Below, piece after piece: positions 53,936 to 61,935 of a stretch of 64,000 nucleotides of DNA. Origin of the DNA: Clavibacter sepedonicus (lineage in GTDB: Bacteria > Actinomycetota > Actinomycetes > Actinomycetales > Microbacteriaceae); contig NC_010407.1 of NCBI RefSeq assembly GCF_000069225.1, forward strand, positions 1,736,001-1,800,000, given 5' to 3'. Below the pieces are notes generated by a model. It ran no database searches and was not told the DNA's origin. It was given only the letters and a program-made list of their open reading frames with translations. Both the position numbers and the translations under genes were made by a program. The number at the start of each line of letters is the position of its first letter. The first letter of the stretch is position 1.

Positions 53936-55365
53936 CCACAGCTCAGCCGAGTCCGCCTGGGACCCGGTCGCCATCGGGCAAGATCGGTACTGTCGTCGAC
54001 GTGCCACCACGCCCCGCGGCGGAGCGCACCGCTCAGGATCGAGGGGCGGGCTGCAGGGCGGCAGCCGATCCGAGGAGCAGCGCGACGCGCGCCTCGGTGC
54101 GACCCACGGATGGCGGACCTGATCCCCGCTTCCCCGACGTCCGTGCGGTGCCGCGACGTGCGTTCGCCGGCCGAACGCGCCGGCGGTCCTCACGCGTGGA
54201 CATCGTGCTCGCGCTCGCGTTCCTATCCCTCTCCTCGACCATCAGCGTGATCGTCGGCCGCGTGTCCACGCGCCCGCGCATGGGCGTCTCGGACATCGCC
54301 CTGAAGGCGGAGGGCGCGGCCGTCGAGGTGGAAGAAGGCCATCCGGTCCGTCTCGCGGTGCGCGACCGCTCCCGCCCCGGGCAGCGCCCTGCTCGCGCCG
54401 CAACCCGGCCCACATCCCCGATGAGCGTCGTCGTCGTCGCATCCGTGCCGATGGATCGCCGCAGGGACGTGTGACCGTCGATGGTGACGATCCCTCGACG
54501 CCCGCGGCGGCTTCGCCGCGCCCAGACCGTCCGGTCCTCCTCGTCGGCCCACCCAGCTCGGATCCCTGAGAGACTCCGGCCTCCGCGGTGCGCAGGTCCC
54601 CGTACCGGACCGTGTCGCCACCGCATGCCGCGGCGACGGCGACGCCAGGCGCACCCCCGAATCGTCGTGAGTGCCAGCCCCAGCCTCCCGCGGCTCGGCC
54701 AGCCGGTGATGCGGGCACGACCAGCTCGGGTTGAAAGCTCATGTGGCGCGGCGTCGAGGAGCAGCTCGACGGCCGTAGCACCGGGCACCGTGGGCGGCTG
54801 CCGCACGCACGGAAGCCGGACTGCACCGCCGCTGTGAAGCCGATGTCGAAGCACCGACGAGCGGACATCACCGAGCAGTACGAAAGCCTGCCACGTGCCA
54901 CTGGCGAGCATGTCGTCGTCGGCGAGAGCCGTGTCGGGTCGACCAGTCCGCCGCACCGGCGGCAATCGGTGCCTCGACCACGGCCGGCGCACGCGCGGGA
55001 TCTGCCACGGCCGTGCTCGACAGAAACTTCGACGCCGCGTCGTCGTGGGCTGTCTCGACGCGGTCGTGCACGGCGGATCCGCACACCACGTCACGTGCCA
55101 GTTGCTCACTGAACAGCAGTGCCCTGCGACGACAGTGCCGTCGCCGCGGTAATACCGCACGAAGGCGAACTCAGGCATACCCGCGACACCTTCGCTCGCC
55201 CCATGGATCTCGACCCATTACCGGACCGCACGGGGTCGCGGTCAAGGTGTGGACAGTCGAACGCGCCCCGTGCGCACGTGAGACAAGCTTCCCGAACCCC
55301 GCCGCGTCCGCGGCCGATCCCAGGGGCTCCACCGCCGCGAAGCGGCCGAACAGAAATGAGCACAG
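53936..55365. other. Gene-poor interval after the alpha-xylosidase
   Basis: About 1.4 kb in which no frame on either strand gives a recognisable protein. The longest (minus 54033-55178, 381 codons) is dominated by Arg, Ser and Pro in the pattern of a shadow frame. I see no RNA gene or clear terminator. It reads as degraded or non-coding DNA. Confidence 0.5.
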
Positions 55366-55863
55366 ATGCAGATCGGACACCCGAGCAGGCGATGGCTGTC
55401 GGCCTCACGATTCCGGACCACCGGGCTCATCTTGATCACAGGAAGCCTACTCATCGGAGCTGGCACCGCGCCAGCCTCGGCCGAGGCTCCCGATCCCTCG
55501 GTCGGGCTCGTACACGACAATGCCGGTGGTCATACCGTCCACTTCGCTACACGGTGGCATGAGGACGACAACTCCGTCTACAGCATCCGCATCACCGGCC
55601 CGGGACTTCCTCCTGCGGGAAAATGCGTCATATTGAACGAAGTGCATCCCGCGCCCTACATCGACAACCACTACGCCGAGGCCACCACGTACGTTCCGGG
55701 GACAGGTGTGTATCAGGTTTTCAGCTACGACACGATCCCCGCGCGTAGCCTGGACCCCGGCTGCAATCCGGTACATTATCTCGTCGGTTCCCGCGGACCC
55801 ATATGGGTCGGGCCTTCACTGAGGTGGAGGGTGTACACCGGTTCGGCACCGATACCGGACTGA
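55366..55863 (+). CDS. Hypothetical secreted protein
   Basis: This 165-residue protein is not one I recognise. An N-terminal hydrophobic core (TGLILITGSLLIGAGTA) preceded by basic residues and followed by PASAEA is a likely Sec signal with cleavage near residue 40. The mature part is about 125 residues, rich in aromatic and small residues, with two cysteines (GKCVIL and PGCNP) that can form one disulfide. Codon use is normal, and the frame is intact amid decayed sequence. No family motif is visible; a plant-facing role is only a guess. Ribosome-binding site is weak. Confidence 0.6.
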   Translation: MQIGHPSRRWLSASRFRTTGLILITGSLLIGAGTAPASAEAPDPSVGLVHDNAGGHTVHFATRWHEDDNSVYSIRITGPGLPPAGKCVILNEVHPAPYIDNHYAEATTYVPGTGVYQVFSYDTIPARSLDPGCNPVHYLVGSRGPIWVGPSLRWRVYTGSAPIPD

Positions 55864-56039
55864 CGTCCGCAACCCAGCCATGCGCACTCGGAAAGCTTGA
55901 GATGACTCGCCAGCGCTAGTCGGCGCTTCGCCATCTACGGCTGATTCCTGCGTTGCCCTGAACCCGAGTAACGGATGGGGGCGACCTTTTTTCGGCGAGA
56001 GCCTCGGCCTGTGCTCCTGCTCATCGGGCTCGTGAACAT

Positions 56040-56255
56040 GGCGCTTCCGGTGCGGCGCTGCTGCTCAACGCGGAGGGCGTCGCGACCGCTCTGCTGACAT
56101 GGTTCGTGTTCCGGGAGAACATCGACTGGGGCGTCGCCCTCGGTATGGCCGCGATCGTCGCCGGAGCGATCGTGCTCACGGTGCCGCCGGGGGTCGAGCA
56201 CGGCAGTGCCTTGCCTGGGAGCGCGACCCTCGGTGCGCACCTGTTCTGCGACGTA
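56040..56255 (+). pseudogene. EamA/DMT-superfamily transporter fragment
   Basis: One frame reads ASGAALLLNAEGVATALLTW then FVFRENIDWGVALGMAAIVA, the conserved end of the first EamA repeat, and loses similarity soon after (about LPGSATLGAHLF). No start or complete second repeat is present on either side. It is a remnant of a drug/metabolite transporter. The neighbouring bases up to the GH1 promoter hold no further gene. Confidence 0.75.
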
Positions 56256-56487
56256 TCGGCGCCGGTCCCGGCGTCGGGCGGCGAGGGGCGTGAGCGGGAC
56301 TGTGATCGCCGTCGTGCGGTTCTCATCTCGGAGGCCGTCGAGACGCTCCGTGCCCGCGGAATGGGGCACCGATCACGCGCGCATGGCGAGGGAACGCGGG
56401 CTGACGGAGGCACTCCTGCGCCACCGGTTTCCTTGTCTCTCATGGCTCGGCGATGCGCCCTAGGACTCTGCCCTGCCGCGCCCGCCC

Positions 56488-56517
56488 ATTGTCACGCGAC
56501 AATACTTTGGCTACAGT
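56488..56517 (+). promoter_or_regulatory. GH1 promoter (TTGTCA-17-TACAGT) with overlapping LacI-type operator
   Basis: The 16-base palindrome ATTGTCACGCGACAAT (56488-56503, 7 of 8 pairs) overlaps the -35 box TTGTCA (56489-56494). Exactly 17 bases later is TACAGT (56512-56517). The same operator core appears in front of the MFS gene in the same position, so both should answer one repressor. Confidence 0.7.
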
Positions 56518-56681
56518 CTTGTTCGGGGGCCGCCACGGCCTCGACGCATGGCCGTCGCGCGCTCGCGCGACCTCGACGAGGAGGAACGGACGCTCATGCT
56601 CTCGTGCACCTCCTCGTCCGGGGTGCGCCCGCCTCGAGGGTCGGCCCGCCCGGTCACCGGCACACCGACGAGAGAAGGATC

Positions 56682-57864
56682 ATGACCCGCTCATTCCCCG
56701 CCGACTTCCTGTGGGGCGCCGCGACCGCGGCCCACCAGGTCGAGGGCAACAACGTGAACAACGACTTCTGGCACCTCGAGCAGGCTTCCCAGGGGTACAT
56801 GGACCTCAGCGGCGACGCGAACGACAGCTACCACCGCTACCGCGAGGACATGGAGCTCCTCGCCGCGTCGGGCCTCGGCACCTACCGCTTCAGCCTGGAA
56901 TGGTCGCGCATCGAACCGGCACGCGGCCAGTTCTCCCGCGCCGAGCTCGCGCATTACCGACGCATGATCGACACGGCGCGGGAGCTCGGACTCACGCCGT
57001 TCGTCACCATCCACCACTTCACGCACCCCATGTGGTTCGAGGAGGACGGCGGATGGCTGGCCGACGGCTCCGCCGCGGTGTTCGCGCGCTTCGGTCGAGC
57101 AGGCCTGCAGCATCCTCGCGGACGTCCCCTACATCTGCACCATCAACGAGCCCAACGTCGTCGCGATGAACCACGGGGCGCTCCGCGTCATGGCCGCGAC
57201 GGGCACCTACCCCACGGTGCCGGATCCCGATCCCGAGATCGGCGCGGCCCTCGTCGCCGCGCACCGGGCCGCCGTCCCGGTCATCCGGCGCCTCACCGGC
57301 GCGCAGGTGGGCTGGACGGTCGCCAACCAGGCGTTCGTCGCCCTGCCCGGTGCCGAGCGGGAGCACGCGGCGCTGCGGCACCGTTGGGAGGGCATGTACC
57401 TCGAGGCGGCGCAGGGGGACGACTACATCGGGGTGCAGTCGTACACGAGCCAGTCCGTCGGCCGCGACGGCGCTGTGCCGCATCCCGAGGATCCGGGCAA
57501 CACGCTGACCGGCTGGGCCTACCGTCCGGACGCGCTGGGGATCGCGATCCGCCACACGCACGAGACGCTCCCCGACGTGCCCGTCATCGTGACGGAGAAC
57601 GGGATCGCCACGGGGGACGACGCCCGCCGCATCGAGTACACGACGGGGGCGCTCACGGCCATGGCCGATGCCATCGCGGACGGCATCGACGTGCGCGGGT
57701 ACTGCCACTGGAGCCTGCTGGACAACTTCGAGTGGGGCCGCTGGAAGCCCACCTTCGGCCTCGTGGCCGTCGATCGGGAGACGTTCGTGCGCACGCCGAA
57801 GCCGAGCCTCGCGTGGTTGGGGGCATCGCCCGCGCGAACGCGGTGTGACGCCCTCCGGGCATGA
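56682..57864 (+). pseudogene. GH1 beta-glucosidase, +1 frameshift at 57093/57094
   Basis: The 5' frame is a normal GH1 N-terminus (SFPADFLWGAATAAHQVEGN, FRFSLEWSR-like RFSLEWSRIEPARG) up to FARF. An extra G then breaks it; the other frame continues VEQACSILADVPYICTINEP with the acid/base Glu (TINEPN) and the nucleophile in VTENGIATG, to a stop at 57864. The corrected protein has 393 residues, short for GH1 but with all key blocks. As it stands, both catalytic Glu are out of frame, so no active enzyme is made. Promoter and operator upstream are intact. Confidence 0.88.
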
Positions 57865-57902
57865 CGACGGGCTCGCCGCGATCTCGCGGCGAGCCCGTCG
57901 TC
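57863..57902. terminator. Bidirectional terminator between GH1 and GH3 genes
   Basis: A perfect 18-base stem (GACGACGGGCTCGCCGCG / CGCGGCGAGCCCGTCGTC) with a 4-base ATCT loop lies between the two convergent genes, starting on the GH1 stop. Confidence 0.93.
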
Positions 57903-57926
57903 GCACCGTCTTCGGTGCCCGGTCGA

Positions 57927-60191
57927 TCAGGTGGGTCGGCTGGCGGCCATGATCTCGTCGAGGGCGTCCTGCGGCAGCTCCATGCCCGAGATCGCGCCGA
58001 ACTGCCGCATCGTCATGGACGCCATCATCGCCATGTGCTCCGGGGACACCGCGTCGTCAGTGAGGCCCAGGACCTCGATGACACGCGCGCCCAACCGGGG
58101 GTGCTCGAACCACACGCCCATGGCGGTGTCCATGGTGAGCTCCGTCTCGGCCACGTCGCCGGCCAGCTCGACGGCGACCTCGTGGAGGACCGTCTCCGCG
58201 TCGGCGGCCACCTGGATCCGGTACTCGCCGGGGCTCACGATCCACCCGCCTCGGAGCACGTCCCAGTAGGCGAACGCGCGACGGGGCAGCTCCAGCTCGA
58301 CCGTCCGCGTCTCGCCGGGCTGCAGGTGCACCTTGTCGAAGGCGCGCAGCTCCCGCGACGGGCGCCGCACGGGTCCGGCGTCCGTCCCCACGTAGACCTG
58401 GACGACGTGCTTGCCGGCGCGGGCGCCGGTGTTCGCCACGTCCACCCGGACGAGGACCGAATCGGCGCCGACGACCTCGATCCGGGGCTCGCCCGTCGAG
58501 AAGGTCGTGTAGGAGAGACCATGGCCGAACGGGTACCGGACGGCCCTGCCGAACGTCGGGAAGTAGCGGTACCCGACCATGACGCCCTCCCCGTACCGGA
58601 CGCTCCCCTGCTCCCCGGGGAAGTTGAGGCTCGAGGGGTGGTCATCGAGGCGGAACGGGATCGTCTCCGCCAGGTGCCCGGAGGGGTTCACGCGCCCGAA
58701 GAGGATCTCGGCGAGCGCGTGGCCGCCGCCCTGGCCGAGCAGGAACCCCTCGAGGATCCCGTCGACGGCATCGTGCCAGCCCTCGAGCGACACCACGCCC
58801 CCGTTGGCGAGCACGACCACGGTCCGCGGGGCGGCTTCCGCGACGGCCAGGATGAGCTCGACCTGATCGCGGGGGAGGTCCATGTCCGCACGGTCGATCC
58901 CCTCCGACTCGGCGCGCTCGTCCAGCCCGGCGAACACGATGGCCACGTCGGACCGACGCGCCTCCTCGACGGCGGACGAGGCGAGCGCGTCGTCCCCGGC
59001 GACGTCCGTCCGGAAGCCCCGGGCGTACGCGACGGAGACGCCGTCCTGCATGGCCAGGTCGCGGATCTCCTCGAGCGGGGTGTCGATCCGGGTCGGGTGC
59101 ACGTGCGCGCTTCCTCCCCCCTGGTACCGGGGCTCCTCGGCGAACTGCCCGATGACCGCCACGCGCAGGCCGGGTCCCAGCGGGAGCACGTCGCCCTCGT
59201 TGCGGAGGAGGACGGCGCACTCCGCCGCGAGCTCTCTCGCGATGACGTGATGACGCGCGTAGTCCACGTCGACGGGTGCCGTCGAGACGGGTGCCGTCGA
59301 GCGGTAGCGGGCCAGCCGGGCGATGCGCGCGACGCTGGCGTCCAGGTCCTCCTCCCGGAGGGCGCCGGAGCGGACGGCGGCGACGATGTCGTCGTCGAAG
59401 GCACCGCTGCCCCCGGGCATGTCGAGGTCGAGGCCCGCAGCGAGGGCGGCGACCCGGTCGGTGATGGCGTTCCAGTCGGAGACGACGGCGCCCGTGAAGC
59501 CCCACTCCTCGCGGAGGAGGTCGGTGAGCAGCCACCGGTTCTCCGCGGAGGGGATCCCGTTGATCTTGTTGTACGCGGACATGACGGTCGCCGGCGACGC
59601 CTCCGTGACGACCCGCTCGAAGGCGGGCAGGTAGATCTCCCGCAGCGTCCGCTCGTCGACGTCGGCACTGATCGTCTGCCGGTTCGTCTCCTGGTTGTTC
59701 GCCGCGAAGTGCTTGACGGAGACCCCCGGTCCCTCAGCCTGCAGACCTCGGGTGAAGGAGGCTCCGAGCACCCCGGCGAGCAGCGGGTCCTCCGAGTAGT
59801 ACTCGAAGTTGCGCCCGCACAGCGGGGAGCGCTTGATGTTGATCCCGGGTCCGAGGACGATGTCCACGCCCTGCGCCCGTGCCTCGCGTCCGATCGCGTG
59901 CCCGAGCCGGGCCGCCAGCTCCGGATCCCAGCTGGAGCCGACGGCGACTCCGGGCGGGAAGCACGTCGCGGGGTCGCTCTCGAACATGGCGAGATGGTCG
60001 TGCTGCCCGGACTGGTGACGCAGGCCGTAGGTCCCGTCCGCGAGGACGACCGGCGGGAGGCCGATCTCCTCGATGGCCTCGGTCTCCCAGAAGCTCCTGC
60101 CCGACACGAGCGCCGCCTTGCGCTCAAGGGGCAGCCGGCTCAGCCCGGCGATCCGGTCCTCCCGGGGATCGTGGGGTCGTGTCTCTTCCAT
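57927..60191 (-). CDS. GH3 family beta-glucosidase
   Basis: This 754-residue enzyme has a GH3 N-terminal barrel with the nucleophile Asp239 in GAVVSDWNA and KHFAANNQE upstream, a C-terminal alpha/beta sandwich with the probable acid/base Glu in LDERAESEGIDR, and a fibronectin-III-like domain (about residues 560-650). A further 80-residue C-terminal module follows. No signal peptide, so it acts in the cytoplasm on imported glucosides. ATG start is preceded by AGGAGG-like GGCACC-GCC; start certainty is fair. It is divergent from the MFS gene across shared operators. Confidence 0.92.
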   Translation of the reverse strand: MEETRPHDPREDRIAGLSRLPLERKAALVSGRSFWETEAIEEIGLPPVVLADGTYGLRHQSGQHDHLAMFESDPATCFPPGVAVGSSWDPELAARLGHAIGREARAQGVDIVLGPGINIKRSPLCGRNFEYYSEDPLLAGVLGASFTRGLQAEGPGVSVKHFAANNQETNRQTISADVDERTLREIYLPAFERVVTEASPATVMSAYNKINGIPSAENRWLLTDLLREEWGFTGAVVSDWNAITDRVAALAAGLDLDMPGGSGAFDDDIVAAVRSGALREEDLDASVARIARLARYRSTAPVSTAPVDVDYARHHVIARELAAECAVLLRNEGDVLPLGPGLRVAVIGQFAEEPRYQGGGSAHVHPTRIDTPLEEIRDLAMQDGVSVAYARGFRTDVAGDDALASSAVEEARRSDVAIVFAGLDERAESEGIDRADMDLPRDQVELILAVAEAAPRTVVVLANGGVVSLEGWHDAVDGILEGFLLGQGGGHALAEILFGRVNPSGHLAETIPFRLDDHPSSLNFPGEQGSVRYGEGVMVGYRYFPTFGRAVRYPFGHGLSYTTFSTGEPRIEVVGADSVLVRVDVANTGARAGKHVVQVYVGTDAGPVRRPSRELRAFDKVHLQPGETRTVELELPRRAFAYWDVLRGGWIVSPGEYRIQVAADAETVLHEVAVELAGDVAETELTMDTAMGVWFEHPRLGARVIEVLGLTDDAVSPEHMAMMASMTMRQFGAISGMELPQDALDEIMAASRPT

Positions 60192-60340
60192 GGCGGTGCC
60201 TCCTGGCGTGGGTCGGTGCGAGCCGCCGACGATGGCGGCCGGTGCTGGTGCTGGTGCTCGTGCTCGTGGTGATGGCGGCGTCGACGCCGTCGCGGCTCGC
60301 GAGAGGACGCGTCATCGCATCGCCCTACTGAACCACGGGC

Positions 60341-60356
60341 GTTGGCGCGCGTCAAC
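60341..60356. promoter_or_regulatory. LacI-type operator A in the GH3/MFS divergent region
   Basis: GTTGGCGCGCGTCAAC is a 7-of-8 palindrome with the GTTG-N8-CAAC form. On the minus strand TTGACG followed 17 bases later by TTCAGT could be the GH3 promoter, again with the operator on its -35. Confidence 0.6.
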
Positions 60357-60373
60357 GACAAATGACATCGGCA

Positions 60374-60403
60374 GTTGACACGCGACAACGCACGGCGTAC
60401 CGT
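60374..60403 (+). promoter_or_regulatory. MFS promoter (TTGACA-17-TACCGT) with overlapping operator B
   Basis: GTTGACACGCGACAAC (60374-60389) overlaps a perfect -35 TTGACA (60375-60380); TACCGT (60398-60403) is 17 bases further. Operators A and B have centres 33 bases apart, about three helical turns. Confidence 0.7.
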
Positions 60404-60469
60404 CCCCTCCAGCCGGTCATCGACGCACCGGCTCGAGAACCTGCACCACCGGATGCCAATGGAGCCACC

Positions 60470-61810
60470 GTGACCCCCGCACCTTCCTCACCCGATCAGA
60501 ACCCCGCGCAGATCCTGCCGAACGCCGCCGAGGCCGTCGCCGACTACGTCCTCGACGAGCTCGAGGGCAGCGGGCCGCCGCCTGCCGCTGAGCCGGCGCG
60601 CGTCGGCCTGGGCTTCATCCTCATCTACATGTTCAGCTACTTCGGTCTGAACCTCGTGATGCTGATGCCCGCCCTCTTCAGCCTCGCCTACAAGGTCCAG
60701 CTCATCGACCCGGACAACCGCAACGTGAGCCTCGGCCTCGTGTTGGGTCTCGGCGGCATCATCGGCCTCGTCGGCGGCCCGGTCGCCGGCGTGCTGAGCG
60801 ACGCGACCCGGCTGAGGTGGGGGCGCCGCCGGCCGTGGCTCGTGGGTGGAGTCGTGATCTCCGCGCTGGGTGGACTTGTCCTCGCCGCCGCGCCGAACGT
60901 GCCCGTGATGATCCTGGGCTGGGCGGTCGCCCAGCTCGCGGTGGCCGTGATCAGCGCCGGCTTCAACCCGATCCTCGCGGAGTTCGTGCCCACTGAGCAG
61001 CGCGGGCGCCTGGGCGCGCTCGGCGGCCTCTCCGCGGCGTTCGCCGGCGTAGGGGCAAGCCTGCTCGGCAGCTTCCTGACGGGCAACATCTTCTTCCTCT
61101 TCCTGCTCCCCCCTGCCGTCTTCGCCCTGGGGGTGCTCATCCTGGTGCTGCTCCTCAAGGAGCGGGCTGCTCCCGCGGACACCCTCGTGCCGTCCATCGC
61201 CGACGTCTTCAAGGGCTTCTACTTCGATCCCCGGAAGCACCGTGACTTCGCCTTCGTGTTCCTCGGGAAGTTCCTGCTGCAGTTCGGCTTCACGTTCTTC
61301 AGCACCTACCAGCTCTACTTCCTGCTCGATCGACTCGGGTACACGCCGGAGAAAGCCGGCCGGAACCTGGCCGTCGCCGGAGGCGTCAGCCTCCTGGCCC
61401 TCATGGTCTTCGCGGTCCTGGGCGGCTTCCTGTCCGACAAGCTCCGCCGACGCAAGCCCTTCATCTACGGCGCGGCGCTGCTCATCGCCGGCGGCCTGGT
61501 GTGGGTCTCGCTAGCCCCGGACCTCAACAGCTTCATCATCGGCGGCGCCCTCCTCAGCGCAGGGACGGGTGCGTTCACCTCCGTGGACCTCGCCATGGCG
61601 ACGGACCTCCTCCCGGAGAAGGACAAGGCGGGCAAGTACATGGCCATCTACTACATGTCATCCGGCATCCCGGGGATCATCGCCCCCATCGTCGCCCCCG
61701 TCGTCCTCGCCATCGGCGGAGGAGACAACTACTCGCTGCTCTTCATCTTCGGCGGCATGCTCGGGCTCGGGACCATCATCACCACCTCGCGGATCCGCGG
61801 AGTCCGCTGA
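60470..61810 (+). CDS. MFS sugar/glycoside transporter
   Basis: This 446-residue protein has twelve hydrophobic segments and the MFS loop motif GPVAGVLSDATRLRWGRRRPW, as in GPH-like and SLC45/sucrose-type carriers. It is the probable importer of the glycosides cleaved by the GH3 enzymes. I start at GTG 60470 with GGAG five bases upstream; the longer frame from 60362 begins inside the promoter. A GH3 gene follows in the same direction. The acidic/proline N-terminus (about 35 residues) is unremarkable. Confidence 0.88.
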   Translation: MTPAPSSPDQNPAQILPNAAEAVADYVLDELEGSGPPPAAEPARVGLGFILIYMFSYFGLNLVMLMPALFSLAYKVQLIDPDNRNVSLGLVLGLGGIIGLVGGPVAGVLSDATRLRWGRRRPWLVGGVVISALGGLVLAAAPNVPVMILGWAVAQLAVAVISAGFNPILAEFVPTEQRGRLGALGGLSAAFAGVGASLLGSFLTGNIFFLFLLPPAVFALGVLILVLLLKERAAPADTLVPSIADVFKGFYFDPRKHRDFAFVFLGKFLLQFGFTFFSTYQLYFLLDRLGYTPEKAGRNLAVAGGVSLLALMVFAVLGGFLSDKLRRRKPFIYGAALLIAGGLVWVSLAPDLNSFIIGGALLSAGTGAFTSVDLAMATDLLPEKDKAGKYMAIYYMSSGIPGIIAPIVAPVVLAIGGGDNYSLLFIFGGMLGLGTIITTSRIRGVR

Positions 61811-61817
61811 TGCGACA

Positions 61818-61847
61818 GGGGGTGGCATCCCGCGGGGCGCCACCCCC
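61818..61847 (+). terminator. Intercistronic hairpin between MFS and GH3 genes
   Basis: GGGGGTGGC pairs with GCCACCCCC around a 12-base loop, followed by TTCCC. It may attenuate or end the MFS transcript before the downstream GH3 gene. Confidence 0.6.
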
Positions 61848-61881
61848 TTCCCAGCCTCCCCTGCCCGTCCGCATCCACCCC

Positions 61882-61923
61882 GACTCCGACTCCGACTCCG
61901 ACTCCGACTCCGACTCCGACTCC
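61882..61923. repeat. Hexanucleotide tandem repeat, seven copies of GACTCC
   Basis: Seven perfect copies end one base before the GAGGA ribosome-binding site of the next gene. In that gene's frame the unit encodes Asp-Ser, so the repeat would become a (Asp-Ser)7 stretch if translation began at ATG 61810. Confidence 0.92.
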
Positions 61924-61935
61924 GAGGACATCCCC

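Noticed and set aside
54033..55178. 381-codon minus-strand frame, considered as a possible degraded ABC ATPase
   Set aside because: No Walker or signature motif is present. A short HLDGRALRL-like stretch in another frame resembled a MalK tail but is too brief to support.
56106..57848. 580-codon frame joining the EamA fragment to GH1
   Set aside because: The GH1 start, ribosome-binding site and regulated promoter lie inside it, and the C-terminal third is the frameshifted GH1 sequence.
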